From Nonomuraea rubra (lineage in GTDB: Bacteria > Actinomycetota > Actinomycetes > Streptosporangiales > Streptosporangiaceae), in assembly GCF_014207985.1 (NCBI RefSeq), contig NZ_JACHMI010000001.1, forward strand, positions 2,463,001 to 2,527,000: DNA of 64,000 bases. Direction: 5' to 3'. A program made the position numbers and the translations under genes. The notes under the pieces were generated by a model. The model made no database searches. It saw nothing but the letters and a program-made list of their open reading frames with translations, and was not told the DNA's origin. Shown one piece after another: positions 25,131-34,815 of the stretch (within the stretch, counting starts at the first letter, position 1; the number at the start of each line of letters is the position of its first letter).

Positions 25131-27766
25131 ACACGGCCATGGATGACGGGCGGCAGGAGTCACCCGGGGAGCAGACGTTGAGCTTCCGGGCGGTGACAGA
25201 CGAGGACCTCGACCCCGAGGCCCGGGACGACGGCGGCCCCGACCGTGGCGTCGGCGGTGATCGTGGCGGCGGTCCCGAGGGTGGCCGCGGTGGTGCTCCC
25301 GGCGGCGATGCTGACGGCGGGCGAGATGAGGCTGGTGATCAGTGGGAAGGCCAGGATGCGGGCGAGGAGCCGCCTGCTCGCCGGCCCTCCCTCTTCGAGA
25401 AGCCGGCCATCCTGCGGCAACCCCCGTCCGGTGACGGGCCGCCCTCGGCGTTCCGGCCGTCGCCGCCCGGCTCCGACGAGCCCTCCTCCGAGCGGCCCTC
25501 CCTCTTCGTGAAGCCGGCCGCGCTGGGCGGGCCCGGCGCGGCGCCGGTCGCGAAGGTAGCGGAGGACGTGCCGTCCTCGAACGCCTCCGAAGGGTCGTCA
25601 GACGCCGAGGCCGCCGACGGCGAGGCCGCCGGTGCGGGTGAGCCTGAGGCCACGTCGGAGCGTGAGCCCACGTCGGAGGCTGAGCCCGTCCCGGAGGCTC
25701 GGGCCACGTCGGAGGCTGAGCCCACGTCGGAGGCTCAGGCCACGTCAGAGCCCGAGGCCGCAGCCGACCCCGGCCCTGATCCCGACCTCGGCCCCGAAGC
25801 CGCGTCCAAGTCGGAGGCTGCGGCGGCTGAGTCTGCGGCGGTCTCTGAACCCGGCCCCACCGGCGAGTCCGATTCCGCACCCGAGCCTGAGCCCGCGTCC
25901 GACACCGTCCCCGAGCCGGAGTCCGGCACCGAGCCCCGCCCCGGAACCGATCCGGAGCCGGAGTCCGACACCGAGCCCCACCCCGGAACCGACCCGGAGC
26001 CGGAGTCCGGCACCGAGCCCGCGTCCGAGCTCGACCCCGCCTCCGAGCCGGAGCCCGAATCCGAGGAGCCGGGCGAGGAGCAGCCGGCGGAGGAGCGGGC
26101 GCAGCCGGGGGAGAGCCTGGAGGAGCTGCCGGCGGAGGCCGCGGAAGCCCTCATGGCAGCCCTCGACGCCCTGCGAGGCAGCGTCGCCGACCTGCGCTTC
26201 GGCCTCGACCTGCCCGGCTCGGACGAGGCGAGGCAGGCCCAGTCCGACCTGCTGGCCCAGCTCGAGAACTACGTCCTGCCCCGGGTGCGCACCCGCACGG
26301 CCCCGGCCCTCATCGTGATCGCGGGCTCGACCGGCGCAGGCAAGTCCACCCTGGTCAACAGCCTCGCCGAGAAGAACGTCTCGCGCACCGGCGTACGCCG
26401 CCCGACCACCGGCGCCCCCGTCCTGGTCTGCCACCCGGACGACCGCGAGTGGTTCGCGGAGGGCGAGCTGCTGGGCGGCCTCGAACGCCTCGACAAGGCG
26501 TCCCCCGAGGCCGGCATGGGCAGCCTGGTCATCGTCGCGACCGAGAAGCTCCCGCAGGGCGTCGCGCTGCTCGACACCCCCGACATCGACTCGGTGGTCG
26601 AGGAGCACCACGAGATCGCCCACCGCATGCTCGACGCCGCCGACCTGTGGATCTTCGTGACCACGGCCGCCCGCTACGCCGACGCCCCCGCGTGGAACCT
26701 GCTGCGCCTGGCCAAGGAGCGCGGCGCCCGCTTGGCCATCGTCCTGTCGCGGGTGCAGCAGCGCTCCGCGGACGTGGTGCTCAAGCACTTCGTCCGCATG
26801 CTCACCGAGTACGGTCTGGGCGACATCGACAGGTTCGTCATCCACGAGGCGAAGGTGACCGACGGCAGGCTGCCCGACGCCGAGGTGACCGACCTGCGGC
26901 TGTGGCTGGCCGAGCTGTCGGTGGACGAGGAGCGCCGGGCGCAGGCCGTACGCGAGACGCTCAACGGCGTGCTCAACAGCTTCCGCACCCGCGTACCCGC
27001 GCTGGCCAAGCACCTGGAGGCGCAGGTCGCGTTCAGGGCCGAGCTGCGCAGTGACGTGGAGGCGGCCTTCCTGAGCGCGCTGAGCGAGATCGACAAGGCG
27101 TCCAGGAACGGCTCCCTGCTGCACGGCGAGGTGCTCGCCCGGTGGCAGGACTTCGCCGGGTCCGGCGACCTCGTACGCTCGCTGCAGCTGCGCAAGCGCG
27201 GCCGGGCGGCCAGGCAGGCGCCGGAGCGGGTGCTGGCGTTCAAGGCGGCGATCCGCACCGGCCTGGAGTCGGTCATCGTCGCCGCCGCGAACCGCGCCTC
27301 CGAGGAGGTGGTGGCGCGCTGGCGGCACCGTTCCGAGCTGGGGGCCAAGCTCGGGGAGGACCTCGACCGGCCGTCCGACGAGCTCATCCGGCACACCGGA
27401 CGGGCCATCGCGTCCTGGCAGGAGCACCTGGGCGAGCTCGTACGCACGGAAGGCGTGGCCAAGCGGTCGGTGTCGAAGCTGGTCTCGTTCGATCCCGATT
27501 CGCTCGCCCTGATCTTCATGGTCGCGATGTTCAGCGGGGGGAACGGCGAGGGGGTGCCGCACCGGCTGGTCAACGCCCTGCTCGGCGCCGAGTCGCTGCG
27601 CGGCATCGGGGCCAAGGCGCTCAGCGATCTGCGGGCCAGGATCGGCATGCTGTTCGACGAGGAGGCCATGCGTTACGTGCACGCGCTCGACTCCGCGGGC
27701 ATTCCCGACGAGTCCGTCGCGACCCGGCTCTACCAGGCAACGTACAACCTCGAGGTCGCACGATGA
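25127..27766 (+). CDS. dynamin-like GTPase with long disordered acidic N-terminus
   Basis: 879 residues from GTG 25127, overlapping the cobA stop. Residues 1 to about 360 are low-complexity, rich in E, P, S, G, T, with a 14-residue repeat (residues 264-298) and a duplicated motif RPSLFxKPAxL at residues 86-96 and 123-133. The GTPase domain follows: P-loop G400-STGAGKS-S407 and DTPDIDS switch. The C-terminal half is helical with charged segments, and a short hydrophobic stretch [10 protein letters not shown]. Coupled to a second GTPase by ATGA. Similar pairs in actinomycetes act at membranes (sporulation septa in Streptomyces; IniA/IniC in mycobacteria); function here is inference. Confidence 0.78.
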   Translation: MNTAMDDGRQESPGEQTLSFRAVTDEDLDPEARDDGGPDRGVGGDRGGGPEGGRGGAPGGDADGGRDEAGDQWEGQDAGEEPPARRPSLFEKPAILRQPPSGDGPPSAFRPSPPGSDEPSSERPSLFVKPAALGGPGAAPVAKVAEDVPSSNASEGSSDAEAADGEAAGAGEPEATSEREPTSEAEPVPEARATSEAEPTSEAQATSEPEAAADPGPDPDLGPEAASKSEAAAAESAAVSEPGPTGESDSAPEPEPASDTVPEPESGTEPRPGTDPEPESDTEPHPGTDPEPESGTEPASELDPASEPEPESEEPGEEQPAEERAQPGESLEELPAEAAEALMAALDALRGSVADLRFGLDLPGSDEARQAQSDLLAQLENYVLPRVRTRTAPALIVIAGSTGAGKSTLVNSLAEKNVSRTGVRRPTTGAPVLVCHPDDREWFAEGELLGGLERLDKASPEAGMGSLVIVATEKLPQGVALLDTPDIDSVVEEHHEIAHRMLDAADLWIFVTTAARYADAPAWNLLRLAKERGARLAIVLSRVQQRSADVVLKHFVRMLTEYGLGDIDRFVIHEAKVTDGRLPDAEVTDLRLWLAELSVDEERRAQAVRETLNGVLNSFRTRVPALAKHLEAQVAFRAELRSDVEAAFLSALSEIDKASRNGSLLHGEVLARWQDFAGSGDLVRSLQLRKRGRAARQAPERVLAFKAAIRTGLESVIVAAANRASEEVVARWRHRSELGAKLGEDLDRPSDELIRHTGRAIASWQEHLGELVRTEGVAKRSVSKLVSFDPDSLALIFMVAMFSGGNGEGVPHRLVNALLGAESLRGIGAKALSDLRARIGMLFDEEAMRYVHALDSAGIPDESVATRLYQATYNLEVAR
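25916..26020 (+). repeat. 42-bp in-frame tandem repeat (2.5 copies)
   Basis: Two full copies (25916-25957 and 25958-25999) and a half copy (26000-26020) encode PESxTEPxPGTDPE. They lie inside the disordered tail of the dynamin-like protein. The copies are nearly identical at DNA level, so copy number may vary between strains. Confidence 0.8.
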
Positions 27767-29385
27767 CCACCACGACCACCAGGCCGGGGCTCGCTCCGCG
27801 GCTGACCGCGCTCACCAAGGTGGTGGAGCTGGGCCCGGGGCGGCTGGACAAGAAGCTGCTCACCGAGGCCGGCACGCTGCTGCAGCGGGCCGGCAACCGG
27901 CTCAAGCTCTCCTCCGAGCACACCGTCGTCGCTCTCGCGGGCGGCACGGGCAGCGGAAAGTCGTCCCTGTTCAACGCGCTGTCGGGGCTGGAGCTGTCGC
28001 CGACCGGCGTACGCAGGCCGACCACCGCCCGCACCCACGCCTGCGTGTGGGGGCTGGAGGGCGCGGGGCCGCTGCTCGACTGGCTGCAGATCCAGTGGCG
28101 TCACCGCTTCTCCCGCGCCAGCGCGCTCGACAAGGCCGACAGCCAGCTCCACGGGCTGATCCTGCTCGACCTGCCCGACCACGACTCGATCAGGGCGCTC
28201 ACCGACACGGAGGCCGACCGGCTCATCGGGCTGGCCGACCTGGTGGTGTGGGTGCTGGACCCGCAGAAGTACGCCGACGCCTCCACGCATCGGCGCTACG
28301 TGACGGAGCTGGCCGGGCATGACGCGGTCACCGTGTTCGCGCTCAACCAGGCCGACCGGCTGACCACCGAGGAGCTGGCCGAGCTGGTCATCGACCTCAA
28401 CGACCTGCTGCGCAGGGAGGGCGTCGAGCACCCGAGCGTCGTACCGACCTCCGCGGTCACCGGCCGCGGCATCGAGAGCCTCAAGAGCGTCATCGCGACC
28501 GCGGTGGCCCGGCGGCGCGCCGCCATCCAGAAGCTCGAGGCCGACCTGCATCGGCTGGAGCAGAAGCTCGGCCAGGCCATGCCGCTGGGGCAGTCGCTGT
28601 CGGCGCCCTCGGCGGTCGACGAGGCCCGCAGGATGGGGCTGACGGACGCGCTGTGCGACGCGGTCGGCGTGCCGGCCGTGGGCGAGGCCATGGAGAACGT
28701 GTACGCGGAGCGGTCGAGCCGGTGGGTCGGCTGGCCGTACCCGCGCTGGATCGGCAAGCTGCGCGGCGACCCGCTGAAGAGCCTGCGGCTCGACGACGTG
28801 AACGAGGAGATCCGCGGCATCTCCACCTCCTCGGTGAGCGCCCAGTCGGCCGAGGTCTCCAACGCGGTCCAGGCGCTGGCCGACGGGCTGTCCATGGGCA
28901 TGCACCCGGTGTGGCGCACGGCCGTGCACCAGGCGGCCAGGTCCCGCGCCGGCCAGCTCCCGCAGGCCCTCACCGAGGACCTCGCGGAGGTGGCGCCGCA
29001 GCTCGACCGCGTGCCGGGCTGGTGGCGGGCGCTCAAGGTGTGGCAGTACTTCCTGGTGGTGGCGTTCGTGGCCGGGCTGGCCTGGCTGGCGGTCGGGCTG
29101 CTCATGCCCGGCCGGCTTCCGCCGTCCCTGGAGCTCCTGGGCGACACGGCCACGCTGCCGTGGGTGGGGCTGATGATGGCCTCGGTGCTCGGGCTCGGCG
29201 CGCTGTCCGGCATCGCGTCCCGCAACTTCGTCGAGCTCGGCGCGTCCCGGGAGCGGGAGCGGCTCGAACGCGAGATGCGCCGCAGGGTGGCGGCGGTGGC
29301 GGGCACGATGGTGGTGGAGCCGGTGGAGCGGGAGCTCAGCCGTCACCATGCCTTCTACACGGCTCTGCGCGATCTGTCGGTGTAA
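27763..29385 (+). CDS. second dynamin-like/YfjP-type GTPase with C-terminal membrane anchor
   Basis: 540 residues. P-loop GGTGSGKSS at residues 60-68, switch DLPDHDS, and G4 motif NQAD make a complete GTPase domain (about 50-260). A helical region follows, then two membrane spans (about residues 435-458 and 475-495) and a charged C-terminal helix with RERERLEREMRRR. It has no disordered extension, unlike its partner upstream, to which it is coupled by ATGA. Probably a heteromeric membrane-remodelling pair. Confidence 0.8.
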   Translation: MTTTTTRPGLAPRLTALTKVVELGPGRLDKKLLTEAGTLLQRAGNRLKLSSEHTVVALAGGTGSGKSSLFNALSGLELSPTGVRRPTTARTHACVWGLEGAGPLLDWLQIQWRHRFSRASALDKADSQLHGLILLDLPDHDSIRALTDTEADRLIGLADLVVWVLDPQKYADASTHRRYVTELAGHDAVTVFALNQADRLTTEELAELVIDLNDLLRREGVEHPSVVPTSAVTGRGIESLKSVIATAVARRRAAIQKLEADLHRLEQKLGQAMPLGQSLSAPSAVDEARRMGLTDALCDAVGVPAVGEAMENVYAERSSRWVGWPYPRWIGKLRGDPLKSLRLDDVNEEIRGISTSSVSAQSAEVSNAVQALADGLSMGMHPVWRTAVHQAARSRAGQLPQALTEDLAEVAPQLDRVPGWWRALKVWQYFLVVAFVAGLAWLAVGLLMPGRLPPSLELLGDTATLPWVGLMMASVLGLGALSGIASRNFVELGASRERERLEREMRRRVAAVAGTMVVEPVERELSRHHAFYTALRDLSV

Positions 29386-29415
29386 GGCGGCGGCCCGGTC
29401 CACCAGACCGCACAT

Positions 29416-30018
29416 TTAGATGACCCGGGTGCGGGCCGCCGCCAGCGCCGCCGCGGCGGCCCGGTCGGCGGCGGCCTCGTCGAGGGCTTCCCCGGTGTTG
29501 AGCCAGGCGTAGTACAAGGGCGCGGAGACGGCGGCGATCAGCCGGCCCGGGTCGGTGCCTGGCGGCAGTTCGCCGCGTGCGATGGCGTCGGTGAGGCAGC
29601 CGGACCACTCTTCGATGCGTACGGCGTAGAAGCGGCGCAGCGCCCGCGCGGCCTCCTCGTCGCAGAGCGAGGCGGCGATCAGTGCCTTGAACAGGCGACC
29701 CTGGCGGGGGTCGGTGAGGGTCCTGACGACCAGGCGGGCGTTCTCGCGCAGATCCTCCTCCACGCTCCCGGTGCGGGCGCGGGGCAGTGAGCGTTCCGCC
29801 ATGTCCTTGAGCAGGTCGGCGGCGAGCGCACCTGGCGTGCCCCAGCGGCGGTAGACGGTGGTCTTCCCGACCCCCGCCAGGCGGGCGATCTCACCGAGGT
29901 CGAGCCCGTAGAAGCCCTGCTCGGCCAGGGTGTCGCCGGCGGCCAGGAGGACCGCCTCGCGGACGCGGGCGGTTCGCCCGCCGGGACGGGCGGCTCCGGG
30001 TGGTGGGGCGGCGGCCAT
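29416..30018 (-). CDS. TetR-family transcriptional regulator
   Basis: 200 residues. N-terminal helix-turn-helix (about 20-65: ILLAAG-like helix, GLDLGEIARLAGVGKTTVYRRWG), followed by a TetR C-terminal helical bundle. Start at ATG 30018 with AAGGAG upstream; GTG 30033 would add five residues but lacks a site. Divergent from a DHA2 exporter gene, the classical arrangement for repressor and exporter. Confidence 0.9.
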   Translation of the reverse strand: MAAAPPPGAARPGGRTARVREAVLLAAGDTLAEQGFYGLDLGEIARLAGVGKTTVYRRWGTPGALAADLLKDMAERSLPRARTGSVEEDLRENARLVVRTLTDPRQGRLFKALIAASLCDEEAARALRRFYAVRIEEWSGCLTDAIARGELPPGTDPGRLIAAVSAPLYYAWLNTGEALDEAAADRAAAAALAAARTRVI

Positions 30019-30045
30019 GACCGGCTCCTTCACTTATCGGGACGA

Positions 30046-30098
30046 CAGTTCCTTTAGTGCGTCTCCAGGTGCTACTGTTACCTCACCTTAACGGAACT
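30046..30098. promoter_or_regulatory. candidate TetR operator half-sites in divergent promoter region
   Basis: AGTTCCTTTAG (30046-30056) and TTAACGGAACT (30088-30098) form an 11-bp inverted repeat with two mismatches, one near each gene. A second imperfect repeat AACGG-N10-CCGTT overlaps the right copy. The position between repressor and exporter suggests an operator, but the exact site is uncertain. Confidence 0.35.
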
Positions 30099-30152
30099 TT
30101 TGACCCGTTTGCAGCGGCATGCCGTCCGGCACGCCCGAGAGGAAGTCCTGTC

Positions 30153-31577
30153 ATGACCATCGCCACACCCCTGCCGGCGTCCGCCCGCCAGGCACCGCCG
30201 CGGCGCCTGACCGGCCGCCTGCGCGTCATCCTCGCGGTGCTCCTGGTCGCCCAGTTCATGCTGGCCGTCGACTTCTCGATCCTGAACGTGGCCCTGCCCG
30301 CCATCGGCGACGACCTCGGCTTCTCCCTGGCCGGGCTCCAGTGGATCGCCACGGCCTTCGCCCTGTGCGCGGCCGGGTTCACCCTGTTCTTCGGCCGCAT
30401 CGGCGACCTGATCGGACGCAAGCGCATCTTCCTCGGCAGCCTCGCGCTCCTCGGCGTGGCCTCGCTCGCCGGAGGGCTCGCCCCGACCCCCGAGATCCTC
30501 ATCGTGGCCCGGGTCGCGCAGGGGCTGGCGACGGCCGCCGCCACCCCGGCCGGGCTCGCCCTGCTCACCACGTCCTTCCCCGAAGGGCCGCTGCGGCAGA
30601 AGGCGCTGGGCCTCAACGGCGCCCTCATGTCCGCCGGGTTCACCGCCGGCGCCGTCCTCGGCGGCCTCCTGACCGACCTGCTCTCCTGGCGCTGGGCGTT
30701 CTTCATCAACGTGCCCGTCGCCCTCGCCGTCCTCCTCGTCGCCCCCGCCGTCATCGCCGAGTCCCGCCCCGCCGGCCGTCCCCGGCTCGACGTGCCCGGC
30801 GCGCTCAGCGTGACCCTCGGGCTGCTCGGCATCGTCTACGGCCTGACCCAGGCCGGCGAGCACGGCTGGACCCACCCTCTCGCCCTGACCGGCCTGCTGG
30901 CCGGCGCCGCCCTGCTGGTCGTCTTCCACCGCGTCGAACGCCGCGCCGCCCAGCCCCTCGTGCCGCTGCACGTCCTGCGCAGGCCGACCGTGGCCTGGGG
31001 CAACCTGCTCGGCCTGCTCGCCTTCGTCACCGAGACCTCGCTGGTGTACCTGCTCACCCTGTACCTGCAGAAGACCCTCGGCTTCTCCGCCCTCGCCGCC
31101 GGGCTCTCCTTCGGCGTCCTCGGCCTCGGCACCGTGGCCGGCGGCCTGCTCGCCCCGAAGGTGATCGCCCGCACCTCCACCGTGTCCGTCCTGGTCGGCG
31201 GCGGGCTGCTGCAGACGGGCGCCACCGCCGTCCTGCTCCTCCTGGGCGACACCCCGGCCGCCATGGGACTGCTGCTGCCCGCCACCTTCCTGGGCGGCGT
31301 CGGCAACATGCTGGTCATCGTCGGCTTCATGGTCACCGCCACCACGGGCCTGCCCGACCGCCAGCAGGGCCTGGCCACCGGGCTGGCCTCGATGTCCCAG
31401 CAGGTCGGCATCACCATGGGCACCCCGATCATGTCCGCGATCGTCACCGCGGCGACGGGCGGCGTGGTGACCGCGGGAGCCGTCCTGCACGGCGTCACCG
31501 TCGCCATCGCGGTCAACGCCGCCCTCGTCCTGCTCGGCGTCCTCGTCGCCGCGCTCTTCCTGCGGCCCCGTACCTGA
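30153..31577 (+). CDS. MFS drug exporter, DHA2 (14-TM, EmrB/QacA) family
   Basis: 474 residues with about 14 hydrophobic helices. Motif A FFGRIGDLIGRKR between helices 2 and 3, and motif C (GAVLGGLLTDLLSWRWAFFINVP) are the marks of proton-driven multidrug exporters. ATG 30153 with AGAGGAAG upstream. Divergent TetR regulator probably represses it. Substrate unknown. Confidence 0.92.
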   Translation: MTIATPLPASARQAPPRRLTGRLRVILAVLLVAQFMLAVDFSILNVALPAIGDDLGFSLAGLQWIATAFALCAAGFTLFFGRIGDLIGRKRIFLGSLALLGVASLAGGLAPTPEILIVARVAQGLATAAATPAGLALLTTSFPEGPLRQKALGLNGALMSAGFTAGAVLGGLLTDLLSWRWAFFINVPVALAVLLVAPAVIAESRPAGRPRLDVPGALSVTLGLLGIVYGLTQAGEHGWTHPLALTGLLAGAALLVVFHRVERRAAQPLVPLHVLRRPTVAWGNLLGLLAFVTETSLVYLLTLYLQKTLGFSALAAGLSFGVLGLGTVAGGLLAPKVIARTSTVSVLVGGGLLQTGATAVLLLLGDTPAAMGLLLPATFLGGVGNMLVIVGFMVTATTGLPDRQQGLATGLASMSQQVGITMGTPIMSAIVTAATGGVVTAGAVLHGVTVAIAVNAALVLLGVLVAALFLRPRT

Positions 31578-31630
31578 CCGCCCGCCGCTTCGCACACCCT
31601 CGCCAAGGCTCTCCACTAACAGGAGTTGTG

Positions 31631-33055
31631 ATGAACCCCCTTGCCACCAGGACCAGCACGGCGCTGGCCGCACTGGTGATCGCCGTGAGCACGTCTGCGG
31701 CGGCCAGCGCGCCCGCTCAGGCGACGACCACGCCCGCCCAGGCCACCACGCCCGCCCAGGCCACCGCGCCTGCAGAGGCCACCACCGCGCCCGCTCAGTC
31801 CAGGACCGTGCCTGCCCGGGCCGCCATTGAGCCTGCCGCACGGACCGCTGTCATGCGCGCTCAGACCGGTCCCGTCCGGCAGCCCGCCGGCTGGCAAGCG
31901 GCCTGGATGGCGGCGCCGCAGCGGGCCAGCACCGGTTTCGAGCCCAACTGGTCGGAGGACGGCTTCAGCGGCCAGAGCGTGCGCCAGGTGGTCCGGCTCA
32001 CCGCCGGCGGCTCATCGCTGCGCATTCGCCTGTCGAACGACTACGGACCCTCTCCCGTTCGCCTGACCGCAGCCACCGTGGCCCACGCCGGGCAGGGGGC
32101 CGCAGTGCGTACGGGCTCGATCAGGCCCCTGACCTTCGCCGGCGCCCGGTCGGCGGACCTCCCCGCGCACGGCGCCCTGACCAGCGACCCGGTACGGCTG
32201 CCCGTCCAGCCGTTCCAGTCCGTGGCGGTCACGCTCCACTTCTCCGGCACCACCGGCCCGGCGACCTTCCACTCCCAGGCCTACGCCACCAGCTACCGAG
32301 CCCAGGGTGACCACGCCGCGGACACCGCCGCCACCGCCTTCACCCAGGCCACCCACTCCTGGTACTACCTGTCCCGCGTGGACGTCACGGGCGGCGGGAA
32401 CCCGCAAGAAGGCGCCGTGGTGGCCTTCGGCGACTCCATCACCGACGGCTTCGGCTCGGCCAACGACGCCAACGGCCGCTACCCCGACGAGCTGGCCGAG
32501 CAACTCGCCGCCCGGGGCGCCTCCCGGCCGGTCCTGAACGCGGGCATCGGCGGCAACCTCGTGCTGAACGACTCCGCCTGGTACGGCGACCGCTCGGCGG
32601 CCCGCTTCCGCCGCGACGTGCTCGACCAGCCGGGCGCCGGCACGGTGGTTGTTTTGCAGGGCGTCAACGACCTCGGCTTCAGCGAATCCGACACGCCGAC
32701 CTACAAGCCCGCACCCGTGGTCTCCGCCGAAGAACTGATCGCCGGATACCGCCGGCTCATCCGCCAGGCCCACGCCAAGGGCGTCAAGGTCGTCGGGGCC
32801 ACGCTGCTCCCGTTCAAGGGCTCCGACCACTGGGGCACGCACGCGGCCGCCGTGAGCGACGCCGTCAACCAGTGGATCCGCACCTCCGGCGAGTACGACG
32901 CGGTGGTGGACCTCGACCGCGCCATGGCCGCCCCCGGCGACGGCGACGTGCTCGACCCCGCCTACGACAGCGGCGACCACCTCCACCCCAACGACGCCGG
33001 CTACACCGCCATGGCCCGCCACATCGCCGACACGCTGACGTCCAAGGCGAAGTAG
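31631..33055 (+). CDS. secreted SGNH/GDSL hydrolase
   Basis: 474 residues. Signal peptide (about residues 1-33), a Pro/Ala/Thr linker with repeated PAQATT (about 28-60), a beta-rich N-terminal domain and then the SGNH hydrolase domain from about residue 260. Catalytic blocks are present: AFGDSITDG (block I serine), the GIGGN glycine block, GVND (block III asparagine) and DHLHPN (block V Asp-His). Such enzymes deacylate polysaccharides or lipids outside the cell. ATG with AGGAG upstream; 53 bp after the exporter gene. Confidence 0.9.
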   Translation: MNPLATRTSTALAALVIAVSTSAAASAPAQATTTPAQATTPAQATAPAEATTAPAQSRTVPARAAIEPAARTAVMRAQTGPVRQPAGWQAAWMAAPQRASTGFEPNWSEDGFSGQSVRQVVRLTAGGSSLRIRLSNDYGPSPVRLTAATVAHAGQGAAVRTGSIRPLTFAGARSADLPAHGALTSDPVRLPVQPFQSVAVTLHFSGTTGPATFHSQAYATSYRAQGDHAADTAATAFTQATHSWYYLSRVDVTGGGNPQEGAVVAFGDSITDGFGSANDANGRYPDELAEQLAARGASRPVLNAGIGGNLVLNDSAWYGDRSAARFRRDVLDQPGAGTVVVLQGVNDLGFSESDTPTYKPAPVVSAEELIAGYRRLIRQAHAKGVKVVGATLLPFKGSDHWGTHAAAVSDAVNQWIRTSGEYDAVVDLDRAMAAPGDGDVLDPAYDSGDHLHPNDAGYTAMARHIADTLTSKAK

Positions 33056-33071
33056 CCTCCGCGACGAGCAC

Positions 33072-33107
33072 CGAGCGTCCGCCCTCCCTCACGAGGCCGG
33101 ACGCTCG
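33072..33107 (+). terminator. hairpin after SGNH hydrolase gene
   Basis: Perfect 10-bp stem CGAGCGTCCG (33072-33081) and CGGACGCTCG (33098-33107) with a 16-nt loop, starting 17 bp after the stop codon. No T-tract follows, as is usual in high-GC actinomycetes. A second palindrome GGAAGCCGGCTTCC lies at 33134-33147. Confidence 0.6.
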
Positions 33108-33290
33108 CTCCCACCGCCCTCCCTGACAAGGCCGGAAGCCGGCTTCCACCGCGGCTCTCATCCACAGCCCTCGCCCCCCTCCGACACCACTCATCCACAG
33201 AACCGCACTCGGCTACGTTCGCCCCCCTCCCACCACGGCACCGTGTTCCCCAGACCGCGGGCAGCCGGCCCGCCACATGGGAGGCATGGG

Positions 33291-34439
33291 ATGAACGACA
33301 TCTACATCACGCTCACCGGCAACGTCGCGGCAGAGCCGAGGCAGTACAGCTTCGACGAGGGCGTCAAGGTCACTTCGCTGAGGGTGCTCACCACGCACCG
33401 CTACTTCGACAGGAAGACAGGCCAGTGGGTGGACGGGGAGAAGGTCTGCTTCGCGGTCCGCTGCTGGCGCGCGCTGGGGGACAACGTCGCGGCCTCCGTA
33501 CGAGCGGGCCAGCCCGTGGTGGTGTCGGGCAAGCTACGTATCCGCGAGTTCGGCGCCGAGGGCGATCGCCGCTTCATGCCCGAGATCGAGGCGAGCGCGG
33601 TAGGCCACGACCTGCGCTGGGGCACCGGCGCCTTCACCAAGCCGGAGCGGGGCGGGGGTGGGGCGGTGAGCAAGGAGATGCGCGACCGCCTGGACGAGGA
33701 GACTCGCGACTGGGCCATGGGCCCCCGCTCCCAGCGATCCCTGTCCCGCTCCGGCTCCCGCGACGAGCCCAACCCCTTCCACACGGCCGACGCCGCCGGA
33801 GAGACGGTACGGCCTGTCAACGCCAACGACACCCTTCCTCCCACGCCCGTCCCCGGCGACGGCCCGGCATCCACCCCGGAGCCGTTCGACGAAGCGGCGA
33901 GCACGTCCAACCCGGCAGCCGCCCACACCCCAGACCGGGCCGCCGACACGGCCCGCGAGCTGAGGTCCGACACCGACCCGGCTCACACCCTGTGGCCGGA
34001 CGCTGACTCGACGCGCACCCTGAGGTCGGACGCTGACGCGAGCCGCACCCTGAGGTCGGACACTGACGGGGCTCGCTCGCTGGGCTCGGTCGCGAGCACC
34101 CTGCGACCGCTGGCGCCGGAGGAAGGCATCGGTCGGTCGGCCGAAGACACGGCACGAGTGCTGGGATCGGCCGACGGTGCCGTGCGGGCACTCGACCCGG
34201 ACGACGACACCACCCGTGCGCTCGGCTCGGGCGGCGAAACCACGCGGGCGCTGAGTTCCGAGGACAGCCCCGTACGGAAGCGAGGGCCGAAGAGCGGTGC
34301 TGTCCGAGCAGTGGGAGCGGAGGATGACACGGCTCACCTCCTGGACGGCGACACCGGCGGGAAGGGACGGGACGTGGGAGGCCGGAAGGCCGGCAGGGAG
34401 GGCAAGCGGCTGACGATGGCGGAGAAGGCAGCGGCTTAG
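33291..34439 (+). CDS. ssb: single-stranded DNA-binding protein with long repetitive C-terminal tail
   Basis: 382 residues. The OB-fold is at residues 1 to about 115 (MNDIYITLTGNVAAEPRQY, then KVCFAVRCWRALGDNVAASV). The remaining ~265 residues are predicted disordered. From residue 222 the tail is an imperfect decapeptide repeat (RxLxSDxDxx-like, about 13 units). Bacterial SSB normally ends in an acidic tip such as DDDIPF; here the end is MAEKAAA, so the usual partner-binding tip is missing. Probably an accessory SSB rather than the replicative one. It is followed, after a repeat-rich gap and a cyclase gene, by ettA. Confidence 0.85.
   Translation: MNDIYITLTGNVAAEPRQYSFDEGVKVTSLRVLTTHRYFDRKTGQWVDGEKVCFAVRCWRALGDNVAASVRAGQPVVVSGKLRIREFGAEGDRRFMPEIEASAVGHDLRWGTGAFTKPERGGGGAVSKEMRDRLDEETRDWAMGPRSQRSLSRSGSRDEPNPFHTADAAGETVRPVNANDTLPPTPVPGDGPASTPEPFDEAASTSNPAAAHTPDRAADTARELRSDTDPAHTLWPDADSTRTLRSDADASRTLRSDTDGARSLGSVASTLRPLAPEEGIGRSAEDTARVLGSADGAVRALDPDDDTTRALGSGGETTRALSSEDSPVRKRGPKSGAVRAVGAEDDTAHLLDGDTGGKGRDVGGRKAGREGKRLTMAEKAAA
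33954..34073 (+). repeat. 30-bp in-frame tandem repeat in ssb tail (4 clear copies)
   Basis: Four consecutive 30-bp units (33954, 33984, 34014, 34044) encode RELRSDTDPA, HTLWPDADST, RTLRSDADAS and RTLRSDTDGA. More diverged 10-residue units continue to about 34360. Confidence 0.85.
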
Positions 34440-34470
34440 CGACAAGCACGCACAGGGGGCACCGACAACC

Positions 34471-34549
34471 ACTGCGGTGCCCCCGCCACTGCGGTGCCCC
34501 CACTACTGCGGTGGCCTCCCGCCACTGCGGTGCCTCCCAGCACTGCGGT
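34471..34549 (+). repeat. short direct repeats (5 copies, 17-19 bp spacing)
   Basis: ACTGCGGT occurs at 34471, 34488, 34505, 34524 and 34542, each followed by a C-rich spacer. CACTGCGGTG can fold into a tiny hairpin. Located just after the ssb stop. Confidence 0.8.
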
Positions 34550-34719
34550 CCTCCTGGACACGAGGCGATGGAGAGGGAGGGTGCGCAGGGCGACGGGGGA
34601 GAGCGCGAGGCGATGGAGTGAAGGCGCGCAGGGGAGGCAGCAGGGCAGGCACGGGAAAGCCGCGGCGGAAGAGCGCAGGCGATGGAGAGGGAGGGCGCGC
34701 AGGGCGACGGAAGGGGTGA

Positions 34720-34815
34720 GCGCAGCGAAGCAGCACAGAGAGGGCGCAGCGAAGCAGCACAGAGAGGGCGCAGCGAAGCAGCACAGAGAGGGCGCAGCGA
34801 AGCAGCACAGAGAGG
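34720..34815 (+). repeat. 24-bp perfect tandem repeat, 4 copies
   Basis: Four identical 24-bp units begin at 34720, 34744, 34768 and 34792 (unit begins GCGCAGCGAAGC and ends ACAGAGAGG). A partly matching unit follows at 34816. Being a multiple of three, the array reads as an 8-residue repeat (KQHREGAA) in one frame, but there is no sign that it is translated. Confidence 0.92.
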
